Shown here: in pieces, positions 18,168-28,059 of the stretch | Layout: each line of letters begins with the position of its first letter | Numbering within the stretch: position 1 is the first letter of the stretch | DNA from: Bradyrhizobium zhanjiangense | GTDB lineage: Bacteria > Pseudomonadota > Alphaproteobacteria > Rhizobiales > Xanthobacteraceae | Direction of reading: 5' to 3' | DNA length: 64,000 bases | Assembly: GCF_004114935.1 (NCBI RefSeq) | Contig: NZ_CP022221.1 | Span: 5,911,001-5,975,000 of the forward strand | The notes under the pieces: model-generated | The model's database searches: none | The model's input: the letters and a program-made list of their open reading frames with translations, nothing else | Told to the model about the DNA's origin: nothing | Made by a program: the position numbers and the translations under genes

Positions 18168-20066
18168 TCAAATGGTGACTTGGGTGCCGACTTCAACCAC
18201 CCGCCCGGTGGGAATCTGGAAATAGTCGGTAGCGTCATTGGCGGACCGGCTCAGCGCAATGAAGAGATGGTCCTGCCAGAGCGGCATGCCAGATTGCGCC
18301 GAGGCCTTCAGCGACCTCCGCGACACGAAGAACGACGTCGACATGATGTCGAACTGCCAACCCTGCTTGCGCGCAATCGCGAGCGCCTTGGGCACGTTCG
18401 GCTGCTCCATGAAGCCGAAGCGCAGGCGGACCTTCGAGAATTTGTCGCTGATCTTCTCCATGCGGAACCGCTCCGACAGGTCGACCCGCGGCGTGTGCGC
18501 GGTCTCGATGGTCAGGATCACGTTGTGCTCGTGCAGCACCTTGTTGTGCTTGAGATTGTGCAACAGCGCGGTCGGGACGAACGAGGGATCGCTGGTCAGG
18601 AACACCGCGGTGCCCTTGACGATGTGCGGCGGCCGCTTCTCCAGGCTCCGGATCAGATCGTCCAGCGGCACCTCGATCCGGCGCGTCTTCTGGATCAGGA
18701 TTCCCGAGCCGCGCCGCCAGGTCCAGATCGTCCCCGCCATGAGCACGCCGAACAGCAGCGGCACCCAGGCGCCTTCGAGCAGCTTGAGCAGGTTGGCGCT
18801 GAAGAAGCTCATATCGACGACGACGAAGGGCACGATGACGGCAGCGGCGGTGGCGGCGCGCCAGTTCCACAATTTCCAGATCACGACGAAGCCCATGATG
18901 CCGTCGGCGACCATGGTGGTGGAGACCGCGATGCCATAGGCCGAAGCCAGATTGCTGGGGGTGTGGAACAGCAGCACCAGCAGCATCACGCCGATCAGCA
19001 GCAACCGGTTCACGCGCGGCAGATAGATCTGGCCAGCGTGAGTCTCGGAGGTGTAGCGAACCTCGAAGCGTGGCAGCAGGCCAAGCTGCACCGCCTGATA
19101 GACCAGCGAATAGGCGCCGGTAATCACCGCCTGGCTCGCGATCACTGTGGCGGCGGTCGCAAGCCCGACCAGCGGCAGCACCAGACCTTCAGGCACCATG
19201 CGATAGAAGGAATGCTCGATCGCGCTGGGATCGGACAGCACCAGCGCGCCCTGCCCGAAATAGTTGATCAAGAGCGCGGGCAGCACGAAGAACATCCAGG
19301 CCGATTGGATCGGCTTGCGGCCGAAATGGCCGAGATCGGCATAGAGCGCCTCGCCGCCGGTGACCGCCAGGAACACGGCACCGAGCGTCACAAGGCCGAT
19401 CGTGCCGTGCGACAGCAGGAATTGCAGCGCGTAGTAGGGATTGATCGCCGCAAGCACCGAGGGATCGTCGGCGATGTGGACGGCGCCCATCACCGCAAGA
19501 CAGGTGAACCAGACCACCATCACCGGCCCGAAGGCGGAGGCCACCAGCGCCGTACCTTTGCTCTGGACCGCGAACAGCAGCGCCAGGATGAGAACCGTGA
19601 GCGGCACGACATAGTGCTCGAACGCGGGGGTTGCGAGCTTGAGGCCTTCCACCGCCGACAGCACCGAAATCGCCGGCGTGATCATGGAATCGCCGATGAA
19701 CATGGAGGCGCCGACCACGCCGAGCGCGAGCAGGAACCAGCTCCGCCGCCCCAGCGCGCGCTGGCCGAGCGCCATCAGCGAGAGCGTGCCGCCCTCCCCG
19801 TTGTTGTCGGCGCGCAGCAGCAGCAGGACATATTTGGCAGTGACGACAATCAGCAGCGCCCACAGGATCAGCGAGAGTACGCCGAGCACCATGACCCGTG
19901 ACACCGGCTCGCCATGGGCCGCGCCCCTGACGGCCTCGTGGAATGCGTAGAGCGGCGAGGTGCCGATGTCGCCGAAGACGACGCCGATGCTCCCGAGCGT
20001 GAGGGACCAAAAGCCCGCGGTGACCGGCCCTTCCTGGGTCTCAGTCGATGTGATGCTCGCCGTCAT
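18168..20066 (-). CDS. kup: Kup-type potassium uptake protein (copy 2)
   Basis: A 632-residue paralogue of the following gene, with the same N-terminal signature [21 protein letters not shown], the same [18 protein letters not shown] loop and the same C-terminal [17 protein letters not shown] end. The ATG at 20066 is chosen; the frame runs 25 codons further upstream but those codons are basic and unlike the family. Tandem kup copies point to a local duplication that has since diverged, possibly giving differing affinity or pH behaviour. Confidence 0.94.
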   Translation of the reverse strand: MTASITSTETQEGPVTAGFWSLTLGSIGVVFGDIGTSPLYAFHEAVRGAAHGEPVSRVMVLGVLSLILWALLIVVTAKYVLLLLRADNNGEGGTLSLMALGQRALGRRSWFLLALGVVGASMFIGDSMITPAISVLSAVEGLKLATPAFEHYVVPLTVLILALLFAVQSKGTALVASAFGPVMVVWFTCLAVMGAVHIADDPSVLAAINPYYALQFLLSHGTIGLVTLGAVFLAVTGGEALYADLGHFGRKPIQSAWMFFVLPALLINYFGQGALVLSDPSAIEHSFYRMVPEGLVLPLVGLATAATVIASQAVITGAYSLVYQAVQLGLLPRFEVRYTSETHAGQIYLPRVNRLLLIGVMLLVLLFHTPSNLASAYGIAVSTTMVADGIMGFVVIWKLWNWRAATAAAVIVPFVVVDMSFFSANLLKLLEGAWVPLLFGVLMAGTIWTWRRGSGILIQKTRRIEVPLDDLIRSLEKRPPHIVKGTAVFLTSDPSFVPTALLHNLKHNKVLHEHNVILTIETAHTPRVDLSERFRMEKISDKFSKVRLRFGFMEQPNVPKALAIARKQGWQFDIMSTSFFVSRRSLKASAQSGMPLWQDHLFIALSRSANDATDYFQIPTGRVVEVGTQVTI

Positions 20067-20238
20067 GAGGGTGGAAAACGCTTCGTCCCTGAATTTGATC
20101 CGGCGCCTTTTGACGCTTCCGGCGCGCCTGTCAATCGGCACCCCACCTTAGCAGGCGCCGAGGCGGATGCTGTGACGACGCGGCCACGCCGTTACCTGCG
20201 CGACGACATGCCTCAGGTAAGATGGTAGCGCAAGAGGC

Positions 20239-21069
20239 TTACGGCTTCAGATTCGGCGGCAGCGGCGGATCTTCGCGCATCAAGGTGATGGTCACCCGCC
20301 GGTTGGCTGCGAGCGAGGGATCGTCCGGAAACAGCGGCTGGGTGTCCGCCTTGCCGGAAACAGCAAAGATGTGGGACGGCGGCAGGCCCTCGCGTTCGAG
20401 GATCTGGCGCACGGCATTGGCGCGGTCGGCCGACAGATCGAAGGCGCCGTAGTCGCTGCGGACCGGCACGAATCCGGCGGCGGTGTGGCCGGCGATGGAA
20501 ACGCGCAGCGGCGTCGCCTTGAGCGGGACAGCGAGCTTCTCGACCAGGCGGCGGGTGCGGTCATACGGCACCTTGGAGCCGTCGGCGAACATCGAGCGGC
20601 CGTCTTGGTCGACGATCTCCAGATTGAGGCCCTGCTTGGTCTCCTCGAACATGATGTGCTTGGACATCTCGGTCAGTTCCGGCATGTCCTGCAACGCCTG
20701 GCGCAGCGAGGCCGCAGCGAGCGCGAAATTGCGGTCGACCTTGATCTTCGCCCCCGAGGTGCGGTCGCGGTCCTCCTGGTCGGGCGTCGGCGTGTTGGAG
20801 GCGTCCTCGGGCTGGATGTGGTCGACGTTCTTCAGCCGCGGGCGGGTTGGCAGACCGTCGGACTCGACGATGCCGGCATAGCGCGCTTCGCTCTGCACGC
20901 CGAAGGCGTCCCGCATCGATCCGGCGACGATCTTCAGCTTGTTGGCATCCTGGGTCGAGAAAGCGACGAGCATCACGAAGAAGCTCATCATCAGGCCCAT
21001 CAAGTCGGCGAAGGTCACGAACCAGCCGTGACCGCCGCCGTGGGCATCGCCGCGTTTCTTCTTGGCCAT
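20239..21069 (-). CDS. motB: Flagellar motor protein MotB
   Basis: The 276-residue protein has one N-terminal helix with the proton-binding aspartate (Asp22 in WFVTFADLMGLMMSFFVML), a linker, and a C-terminal OmpA-like peptidoglycan-binding domain (VSIAGHTAAG through DLSADRANAVRQILER to NRRVTI). It anchors the stator to the cell wall. It follows motA by 23 bases. No other flagellar genes are in the window, so this stator pair is encoded away from a main flagellar cluster. Confidence 0.9.
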   Translation of the reverse strand: MAKKKRGDAHGGGHGWFVTFADLMGLMMSFFVMLVAFSTQDANKLKIVAGSMRDAFGVQSEARYAGIVESDGLPTRPRLKNVDHIQPEDASNTPTPDQEDRDRTSGAKIKVDRNFALAAASLRQALQDMPELTEMSKHIMFEETKQGLNLEIVDQDGRSMFADGSKVPYDRTRRLVEKLAVPLKATPLRVSIAGHTAAGFVPVRSDYGAFDLSADRANAVRQILEREGLPPSHIFAVSGKADTQPLFPDDPSLAANRRVTITLMREDPPLPPNLKP

Positions 21070-21092
21070 GGCCTAAATCCGGATGCGCGCGA

Positions 21093-21866
21093 TCAGGCCG
21101 GCACCGGCTCACCCTCGGCGTGACGATGCTTCTCCGGCAGATAGGCCAGCAGCATTTCACGCACCAAGGTCGGGCTCTTGGAGTCGCGGATCATCAGGAT
21201 GCCGTCGATGATCAGGGTGCGATTGGTCTCTTCATCGAGCAGCTTGCCGTGAAGCTTGTCGGCGATCGGCAGACAGAACAGGTTCGCGACCAGCGCGCCG
21301 TAGAGGGTGGCGAGCAGCGCGGTCGCCATGAACGGGCCGAGCTTGGAGGGATCGGTCATGTTCGCGAACATCTGCACCATGCCGATCAGCGTGCCGATCA
21401 TGCCGAAGGCCGGGGCGCAGTCGCCGATGGCACGGTAGATCTTGCTGCCCTCGTCGAGGTGCATCAGGAAGTTGTCGCGGTCGCGCTCGAGATTGTCGCG
21501 GATGAAATCGAGGTCGTAGCCATCGGCGACGTAGCGGATGCCCTTGGCGAGGAAGGGCTCGTCGGTCTCGACCTTTTCCAGACCCACCGGGCCTTGCTTG
21601 CGGGCAATCTCGGCGATGCGGGCGAGCTCGTCGACGAGGTCGTGGGCCGACAGGCGGCTCATGGTGAAAGCGAACTTGGCGCCGAGCGGAAGGCCGTGCA
21701 GGAGCGCCGAGAGCGGGAAGCGGATCATGGTGGCGGAAATCGAGCCGCCGAAGATGATGATCATGGCATGTTCGGAGATGAACATGTGGAGATCGCCACC
21801 CATGAAGATCATCGCGGTGATGACGATGATGCCGGCCGTGAGCCCAACGCCCGTCATGATATCCAT
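21093..21866 (-). CDS. motA: Flagellar motor protein MotA
   Basis: A 257-residue MotA/ExbB-family proton channel subunit: two helices at the N terminus, the cytoplasmic loop with KGIRYVADGYD, and the conserved later helices AFGMIGTLIGMVQMF and LATLYGALVANLFCLPIADKL. GGAG precedes the ATG at 21866; the TTG four codons upstream is less likely. With MotB it forms the ion-driven stator. Confidence 0.9.
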   Translation of the reverse strand: MDIMTGVGLTAGIIVITAMIFMGGDLHMFISEHAMIIIFGGSISATMIRFPLSALLHGLPLGAKFAFTMSRLSAHDLVDELARIAEIARKQGPVGLEKVETDEPFLAKGIRYVADGYDLDFIRDNLERDRDNFLMHLDEGSKIYRAIGDCAPAFGMIGTLIGMVQMFANMTDPSKLGPFMATALLATLYGALVANLFCLPIADKLHGKLLDEETNRTLIIDGILMIRDSKSPTLVREMLLAYLPEKHRHAEGEPVPA

Positions 21867-22067
21867 GGGAGACTCCAACGCGTACGCAACAACGGCCGTC
21901 CTGGCCGCTGGCGCGGCCCAACCCCGAACCGCAGCGGAAACCCTAGAACGCCGCCCTTAAAGCCGCGTAAAGGTTAAGTCCGGACAGTGTGGTACGCCGT
22001 GCTGCAGGCGCTGCGATGGCCGGCCGGCGGCGGAATCTCAACATTTCGCTAACCATAACCGGCCGCG

Positions 22068-22892
22068 CTAGGGCGATAGCCCCGTCAGCTCCAGGCTGAG
22101 CGCGCGCAGGCGCTTGCGTGCGTCGGCATCGTAGGCCTGCGGATTTGCGCGTGCCTCGTTCATGCCGTTGAAGAACAATCCGCTTCTATCAGCGACGTCG
22201 TCGCCCTCGACGAGGTGCAGGATCGCCGTGCCACCTTGCTCCACCGTAGACATCGGCGTGATGCCGCCGGCGCGCACCATCGTGGTGTTCATGTAGGTCG
22301 CGGGATGCAGCGCGTTCACGGTGATGCCGGTGCCCTCCAATTCCCGCGCCAGATCGATCGTGAACATGATCTGCGCGAGCTTGCTCTGCGCATAGGCGCG
22401 CGAGCCACTGTAGCTCCTGGTGATCATGACGTCGTCGAAATCGATCGGGTGCTGTCCGAGCGAGGCGACGTTGATGATGCGCGACGGCGCCGCCGTCTTC
22501 AACAATGGCAGCACCAGAGGGACGAGCAGGAAACCAGCGAGATAGTTCACGGCAAATCGCAGCTCGTGACCGTCGGCACTCACCTGCCGCTGCGGCCCGT
22601 CATTCTGCGAGCCAATGCCGGCATTGCTGACCAGGACATCGAGGCGCTGGTGGTCACGCGTCACGGCCTCCGCAAGCGCACGCGTGCCCGACATTGATGA
22701 CAGGTCCGCCTGGTAGAAAGTCGGCGCGATACCGCCGGCCTTCACGATCTCGTCGCTCAGTATCTTTGCACGCGCCGCGTCGCGGCCATGGATCAGGACG
22801 CTCGCACCTTCTTCGGCCAGCCGGCGCGCAACGTAGCGGCCGACGCCGTCGGTCGAGCCGGTGATCAGAACCGTCTTGCCCTTCATCCTCAT
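22068..22892 (-). CDS. Short-chain dehydrogenase/reductase (SDR)
   Basis: A 274-residue classical-type SDR: cofactor motif TGSTDGVG near residue 12, SNAG in place of NNAG, a catalytic Ser in INVASLGQ and the Tyr-Lys pair in YAQSK. HGRDAARA suggests NADP preference by the Arg after the second strand. The C-terminal part (HLVEGDDVADRSGLFFNG) resembles the WW-oxidoreductase/retinol dehydrogenase-like SDR subgroup. GGAGG precedes the ATG. Substrate unknown; it stands alone. Confidence 0.87.
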   Translation of the reverse strand: MRMKGKTVLITGSTDGVGRYVARRLAEEGASVLIHGRDAARAKILSDEIVKAGGIAPTFYQADLSSMSGTRALAEAVTRDHQRLDVLVSNAGIGSQNDGPQRQVSADGHELRFAVNYLAGFLLVPLVLPLLKTAAPSRIINVASLGQHPIDFDDVMITRSYSGSRAYAQSKLAQIMFTIDLARELEGTGITVNALHPATYMNTTMVRAGGITPMSTVEQGGTAILHLVEGDDVADRSGLFFNGMNEARANPQAYDADARKRLRALSLELTGLSP

Positions 22893-22992
22893 TGCGCCTC
22901 CTCCGGCTGCGGCCCTGCGTCACATCCGTGACGCGCCATCATGCGGTATTCTCTGGCTGTGCGGCATGCTCCATCGCAGGAGCCGATTTGCC

Positions 22993-23286
22993 ATGTTGAC
23001 CTTGTTCAGTCTTCTCACCGCGCTGCCCGCGGTGCTAGCGCTCCACCTGCTCGAGCCGGAACTGGTTCTGCCGGCATTCAGCGTCCTGCTTTTTGTCGAG
23101 GCCGGCTTCGCCGTGATCGCGGCGCGCTTGATTCATCTTCCGGACAATGCGGACAACATCACCCTGTGGGATCTTGCCGGCGGCTTCACCCTGATCGGAT
23201 GCGCCGCCGCGGTGTTCGGCGAGCCGGATCAGGCCGCCCTGCTTCTGACGGAACAAGGCGACCCACGGCCGGCATCGCCGCCGTAG
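22993..23286 (+). CDS. Small membrane protein (97 aa), hypothetical
   Basis: Three hydrophobic segments (about residues 3-22, 29-48 and 66-84) separated by short polar loops, with LPDNADNITLWDLAGGFTLIG as the best-defined stretch. An AGGAG lies about ten bases before the ATG at 22993; the frame remains open upstream into the SDR promoter region but those codons are Arg/Cys-rich. Similar small proteins are common unnamed genes in Bradyrhizobium, which I recall but cannot check here. Confidence 0.65.
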   Translation: MLTLFSLLTALPAVLALHLLEPELVLPAFSVLLFVEAGFAVIAARLIHLPDNADNITLWDLAGGFTLIGCAAAVFGEPDQAALLLTEQGDPRPASPP

Positions 23287-23303
23287 GCCGCTTCGTCACG
23301 TGT

Positions 23304-24023
23304 CTAGTGAATCTCCGCCGAGCGCTTCAGCGCGGCCTTGAGCTTCTCCAGCGAGAAGTCGGGACTGCGCGCGATCTCCAGGATCGGCGTCTCGCGGCGG
23401 CCGCAGAGCTCGGCGGCCTCGGGCAGCTTTGCCGCGACGTCGAGCGGAATCACGATGGCGCCGTGCTGGTCGGCATGGATCAGATCGTCCGACTTCACGG
23501 TCATGCCGGCGACGCGCACCTCGCCGCCAAAGCTCTCGGCATGCACCCAGGCATGCGAGGGACCGATCGAGCCAGCGAGCGCCTGGAAACCCGGGGCCCA
23601 TTGTGGGATGTCGCGGATCGAGCCGTCGGTGATGACGCCGAGACAGCCGAGCGCCTTGTGCACATTGCTCTGCACCTCGCCCCAGAACGCGCCATAGCCG
23701 ACATCAGGACCGTCGATATCCTGGATCACCGAGATGCGCGGGCCGTGACCGGTGCCGACATATTCGTAATATTCGATGCGGCGCTTGGATTGTTCTTCCG
23801 CCGGCAGCGAGGATTTCAGCACCGAGCGGATCGCAACCGTGCGGGCATAGCCGACGATCGGCGGCAAATCGGGGAACGGACAGACCAGTTGCTTGGTGGT
23901 GTAGCCGATCAACCGCCGCTCCGGCGCCACGATCTCCATGGCATTGCAGATCGTCGGAGTATCGTAGCGGCCCAGCGCTTCGAGGACGGAAGCGGGCAGC
24001 GGCCCGGTCGCGGAATTGGTCAC
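23304..24023 (-). CDS. RraA family protein (HMG aldolase/RNase E inhibitor-like fold)
   Basis: A 239-residue RraA-fold protein with the metal and substrate loop GVITDGSIRD and the later VKSDDLIHADQHGAIVIP. Bacterial homologues of this length are mostly 4-hydroxy-4-methyl-2-oxoglutarate or oxaloacetate-type lyases rather than true RNase E regulators. Substrate unassigned. It lies downstream of pssA, 122 bases away, on the same strand. Confidence 0.82.
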   Translation of the reverse strand: MTNSATGPLPASVLEALGRYDTPTICNAMEIVAPERRLIGYTTKQLVCPFPDLPPIVGYARTVAIRSVLKSSLPAEEQSKRRIEYYEYVGTGHGPRISVIQDIDGPDVGYGAFWGEVQSNVHKALGCLGVITDGSIRDIPQWAPGFQALAGSIGPSHAWVHAESFGGEVRVAGMTVKSDDLIHADQHGAIVIPLDVAAKLPEAAELCGRRETPILEIARSPDFSLEKLKAALKRSAEIH

Positions 24024-24145
24024 AGCGTTCTCTCCCAGATTGGCGGCCGCTGTTGGCGCGGTGCCGCCGGCACAGGGCGATATAGCCGAGATCAGGCTTC
24101 AACCCAACTCGGCGCGCCTCATGGCAGATATCCGCGTGTGACCGC

Positions 24146-25027
24146 TCAGTGCAGCCGTCCGGGCCGGTCGTCGTCGTGCGGCGGCTCCGACAAATTCGCC
24201 AGCGTCGGCGCCGAAGGCGGTGATGCGACCTCGCCTCCCGCTGGCGCGGTGGTTTCCATCGCACGCGCCTGATCGCGGTAGGATTTGTAGCCGAGCGGCA
24301 GGCAGAGCAGATAAAGCACCGTGCCGATCGACAGCACGTGCCAGGGATAGGCGATCAAGATCGCAATAAAGACGATCACGGCGACGAACGCCGGCAGCAC
24401 CAATTCGGGCGGCACGCGCATGCGCTTGGTCTTGCCGGAGAACACCGGCAGGCGCGACACCATCAGGAACGCGATTAGAAGCGTATAGGCCGCCGTTACC
24501 GCCGCCGGCCAGCGCCCGAGATCGAGGAACGCGACATAGATCGGCAGCAGCACGGTGATCGCGCCGGCCGGCGCCGGCACGCCGGTGAAGAAATTGGCGG
24601 CGAAGGCCGGCTTGTTGGGATCGTCCATGGTGGCGTTGAAACGCGCCAAGCGCAGGCCGCCGGAGATCGCGAACACCATCGCAGCGATCCAGCCGGCATT
24701 GCCGAGCTCGTGCAGCTGCCAGAAATACAGCATCAGGCCGGGCGCCACGCCGAAATTGACGAAATCGGCGAGGCTGTCGAGCTCGGCGCCGAATTTGGAC
24801 TGGCCCTTGATCATGCGCGCGATGCGGCCGTCGATGCCGTCGAGCGCGGCCGCGAACACGATGGCGTAGACGGCGAGCGACATCCGCCCCTCGATCGACA
24901 GCCGGATTGAGGTCAGCCCGGCGCAGATGGCCAGCAGCGTGATGACGTTGGGCACCAGCATCCGCACCGGAATCGGACGGAACCTCCGCCGGCGCGTGTC
25001 AGGATCTCTCAAATCGTAGGGCGTCAT
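24146..25027 (-). CDS. pssA: CDP-diacylglycerol--serine O-phosphatidyltransferase
   Basis: A 293-residue CDP-alcohol phosphatidyltransferase with the signature DGIDGRIARMIKGQSKFGAE followed by LDSLADF (DGxxAR-x8-G-x3-D-x3-D) near residues 65-90 and about eight membrane helices. It makes phosphatidylserine from CDP-diacylglycerol and serine. The adjacent psd gene supplies the decarboxylation, so the pair forms the phosphatidylethanolamine route. Confidence 0.93.
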   Translation of the reverse strand: MTPYDLRDPDTRRRRFRPIPVRMLVPNVITLLAICAGLTSIRLSIEGRMSLAVYAIVFAAALDGIDGRIARMIKGQSKFGAELDSLADFVNFGVAPGLMLYFWQLHELGNAGWIAAMVFAISGGLRLARFNATMDDPNKPAFAANFFTGVPAPAGAITVLLPIYVAFLDLGRWPAAVTAAYTLLIAFLMVSRLPVFSGKTKRMRVPPELVLPAFVAVIVFIAILIAYPWHVLSIGTVLYLLCLPLGYKSYRDQARAMETTAPAGGEVASPPSAPTLANLSEPPHDDDRPGRLH

Positions 25028-25113
25028 GGCTCGTCCTCACCTCAGGGCGAGATATAGCAAGCCGCGCTCCCCTCCGCCATTGCGGCGGAAGGGCCACATG
25101 CACCGACTATTGG

Positions 25114-25812
25114 TTAATTGGCGCGATAGCTGCGGCTCGGGTCATCCCCGGCAAGATCGGCCAAAATCGTCTCGCCGGCGATCGCGGTCTGCCCCTCCGA
25201 TACCAGCGCCTTGGTGCCAACAGGCAAATAGACGTCGAGGCGCGAGCCGAAGCGGATCAGGCCGAAGCGCTCACCGGCACCGATCGCCTGCCCTTCCTTG
25301 ACGAAGCAGACGATGCGCTTGGCCACGAGGCCGGCGATCTGGATCACGCCGATCCGCGCGGTCGGTGTCGTGATCACCAGTGAGTTGCGCTCATTGTCCT
25401 CGCTCGCCTTGTCCAGCTCGGCATTGATGAACAGGCCGGGCCGGTAGGCGATACGGTCCACCCTGCCCGCGATCGGACTGCGGTTTACGTGACAATTGAA
25501 TACGCTCATGAACACCGAGATGCGCGGCAGCGGCCGGTCGCCGAGCCCGAGCTCGGCCGGCGGCAGCGCCATGGTGATCATCGAGATGCGACCATCCGCC
25601 GGTGACACCACGAGCCCCTCGCGCACGGGCGTGATGCGGACAGGATCGCGGAAGAACAGCGCGCACCAGACGGTCAGGATCGTGCCGATCCACCCCAGAG
25701 GGGACCACAGCCAGAACAGGATCAGGCTTGCCAGCGCAAAGCCGCCGATGAAGGGATAGCCCTCCTTGTGGATCGGCGGGATCTGACGCTGGATCGAATC
25801 GAGAATGGACAT
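25114..25812 (-). CDS. psd: Phosphatidylserine decarboxylase (short form)
   Basis: The 232-residue proenzyme belongs to the short, archaeal-type class. An N-terminal membrane segment ([20 protein letters not shown]) is followed by [14 protein letters not shown], the FNCHVNRSP block and the self-cleavage site [10 protein letters not shown], where Ser becomes the pyruvoyl group. It converts phosphatidylserine to phosphatidylethanolamine. It is 86 bases upstream of pssA. Confidence 0.94.
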   Translation of the reverse strand: MSILDSIQRQIPPIHKEGYPFIGGFALASLILFWLWSPLGWIGTILTVWCALFFRDPVRITPVREGLVVSPADGRISMITMALPPAELGLGDRPLPRISVFMSVFNCHVNRSPIAGRVDRIAYRPGLFINAELDKASEDNERNSLVITTPTARIGVIQIAGLVAKRIVCFVKEGQAIGAGERFGLIRFGSRLDVYLPVGTKALVSEGQTAIAGETILADLAGDDPSRSYRAN

Positions 25813-25899
25813 CGCTCTCTGCCGCTGAAGGGTTGACGGCGCACGGGGCCGTCCCGCGCGGTGGAGTTGTTTAGGCCAGAGTTGGGACCGGAGACAAGG

Positions 25900-27900
25900 T
25901 CACTCCGCCGCCGCAGGCGCCGTTAGGACGTCATCGACCGGCGGCGGCTGCCGGTTGGGCGCCTCGCTGGCGTCGGCCATCTTGGCCAGTTTCTCCCGTG
26001 CCTCCTCGGCCTCGCGCTGCCTGTTCCACATGCTGGCATAGAGGCCGGCCTGTGCGAGCAGTTTTGCGTGGGTGCCGCGCTCGGCGATGCGGCCCTGGTC
26101 CAGCACGATGATCTCGTCGGCGCCGACGATGGTCGAGAGCCGGTGCGCGATCACCAGCGAGGTGCGGTTCTTGGCGACGCGGTCGAGCGCACCCTGGATC
26201 TCGTGCTCGGTGTGGGTGTCGAGCGCCGACGTTGCTTCGTCGAGCACCAGGATCGGCGGTGCCTTCAAGACGGTGCGCGCGATCGCAACGCGCTGCTTCT
26301 CGCCGCCGGACAGCTTCAGGCCACGCTCGCCGACTTGGGTCTCGTAGCCCATCGGCGCCAGACGGATGAAATGGTCGATCTGCGCCAGCCGCGCCGCCTC
26401 CTCAACCTCGGCATCGCTGGCGTCCCAGCGGCCATAGCGGATGTTGTAGCGGATGGTGTCATTGAACAGCACAGTGTCCTGCGGCACCATGCCGATCGAG
26501 GCGCGCAGCGAACCCTGCGTAACCTCGCGAATGTCCTGGCCGTCGATCAGGATCTTACCGCCGGAGACATCGTAGAGACGGAACAGCAGACGCGAGATCG
26601 TCGACTTGCCCGCGCCCGACGGTCCCACGATCGCAACCGTCTTGCCGGCCGGCACCTCGAAGCTGATGCCCTTCAGGATCGGCCGCGTCGGCTCATAGGC
26701 AAAGCGCACGTCCTCGAAGCGCACCGTGCCGGCGGAGACGACCAGCGGCTGCGCATCGGTCGCGTCCTTGATCTCGGCCTCGCGGCCCAGCACACCAAAC
26801 ATTTTCTCGATGTCGATGATCGCCTGCTTGATCTCGCGGTAGACCATGCCCATGAAGTTCAGGGGCTGATAGAGCTGGATCATCATGGCGTTGACCAGCA
26901 CGAAATCGCCGACCGTGTTGGTGCCGTTGCGCACGCCGATCGCGCACATCAGCATGGTCGCGGTCAGACCGAGCGTGAAGATCACGGCCTGGCCGGTGTT
27001 GAGCACTGCGAGCGAAGTATAGGTGCGGACGCTCGCCTCCTCGTACCGCTCCACCGACTTGTCGTAGCGTCGTGCCTCGCGCGCCTCGGCGCCGAAATAC
27101 TTCACCGTCTCGTAATTGAGCAGCGAGTCGATCGCCTTGGTGTTCGCCTCGGTGTCGGAATCGTTCATCTTGCGGCGGATGCCGATGCGCCACTCGGTCG
27201 CGATGTAGGTGTAGTACATGTAGAACGTGACCGTGATCAGGGTCGCGACCACGTAGCGCCAATCGAACTGCCAGAGCAGCACGGCCATCAGCAGCGAGAC
27301 CTCGACGATGGTCGGGATCAGCTGCAGGATCACCATGCGCACGATGACCTCGATGCCCTCGCGGCCGCGCTCGAGCACGCGCGTCAGGCCGCCGGTCTTG
27401 CGCTCGAGGTGGAAGCGCAGCGACAGCTCGTGCATGTGAATGAAGGTGATGGTCGCAAGCTTGCGCACCGCATGCATGGCGACACGCGCGAAGATGCCGT
27501 CGCGCCATTGCGTCAGCACCGCCATCAGGATGCGCATCGCGCCGTAGCTCGCGGTGAGCAGCAGCGGCGGGGCGATCACCCAGAGATGCCAGTTGTCCGC
27601 CTGCACCGGCGCGGTGTTGGCGCCGGTCAGCGCATCCGTCGCCCATTTGAAGCTGAACGGCACGGCGAGCGTGATCAGCTTGGCGGCGAGCAGCAACACC
27701 AGCGACCAGACCACCCGCATCTTCAGATCGAAGCGGTCGCCCGGCCAGATATAGGGCCACAGATGCGCCAACGTGCCCATCAGCGTGGCCCGCTCCAGTG
27801 GTCCCCCCGCAGGAGGATCAGGAACGTCGGCGCCGTCGAACGATTGAGGTTGGTCCATCAAGAAGCCTGAAAGCCCGCCGGATGCGGGCGTCGCTACCAT
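25900..27900 (-). CDS. ABC exporter of the ATM1/HMT1 family (fused permease and ATPase)
   Basis: A half-transporter of about 666 residues: six membrane helices (residues ~65-370, with ELSLRFHLERKTGGLTRVLERG in the family's first cytoplasmic loop) and a nucleotide-binding domain with Walker A GPSGAGKST, signature LSGGEKQR and Walker B ILVLDEATSALD. The region RFHLERKTGGLTRVLERG is typical of ATM1-type proteins, which export glutathione-based sulfur or metal conjugates. Starts at 27951, 27900 or 27858 are possible; I took 27900, none has a strong ribosome site. Confidence 0.9.
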   Translation of the reverse strand: MVATPASGGLSGFLMDQPQSFDGADVPDPPAGGPLERATLMGTLAHLWPYIWPGDRFDLKMRVVWSLVLLLAAKLITLAVPFSFKWATDALTGANTAPVQADNWHLWVIAPPLLLTASYGAMRILMAVLTQWRDGIFARVAMHAVRKLATITFIHMHELSLRFHLERKTGGLTRVLERGREGIEVIVRMVILQLIPTIVEVSLLMAVLLWQFDWRYVVATLITVTFYMYYTYIATEWRIGIRRKMNDSDTEANTKAIDSLLNYETVKYFGAEAREARRYDKSVERYEEASVRTYTSLAVLNTGQAVIFTLGLTATMLMCAIGVRNGTNTVGDFVLVNAMMIQLYQPLNFMGMVYREIKQAIIDIEKMFGVLGREAEIKDATDAQPLVVSAGTVRFEDVRFAYEPTRPILKGISFEVPAGKTVAIVGPSGAGKSTISRLLFRLYDVSGGKILIDGQDIREVTQGSLRASIGMVPQDTVLFNDTIRYNIRYGRWDASDAEVEEAARLAQIDHFIRLAPMGYETQVGERGLKLSGGEKQRVAIARTVLKAPPILVLDEATSALDTHTEHEIQGALDRVAKNRTSLVIAHRLSTIVGADEIIVLDQGRIAERGTHAKLLAQAGLYASMWNRQREAEEAREKLAKMADASEAPNRQPPPVDDVLTAPAAAE

Positions 27901-28059
27901 TAACGATTTTCGCTCGTCATATAGAGCCTTCCCGATGCCCGCGCACCCCACCAGATGGCGAATCTTTGATTGTTTGTCGCCATTTACCGGTAGATTTCCG
28001 GGTGATCCGAATCACCGATTGGGCTTGACGCCTCTTCGTTGCAATGCATCATGGCACCA

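Noticed and set aside
18180..19901. 573-codon frame antisense to kup
   Set aside because: Low-complexity His/Gln/Arg composition, no ribosome site and complete overlap with a clear transporter gene.
26068..27870. 600-codon frame antisense to the ATM1-type ABC exporter
   Set aside because: It has no recognisable domain, is rich in Arg, His and Asp as expected from the complement of GC-biased codons, and lies wholly opposite a well-supported gene.
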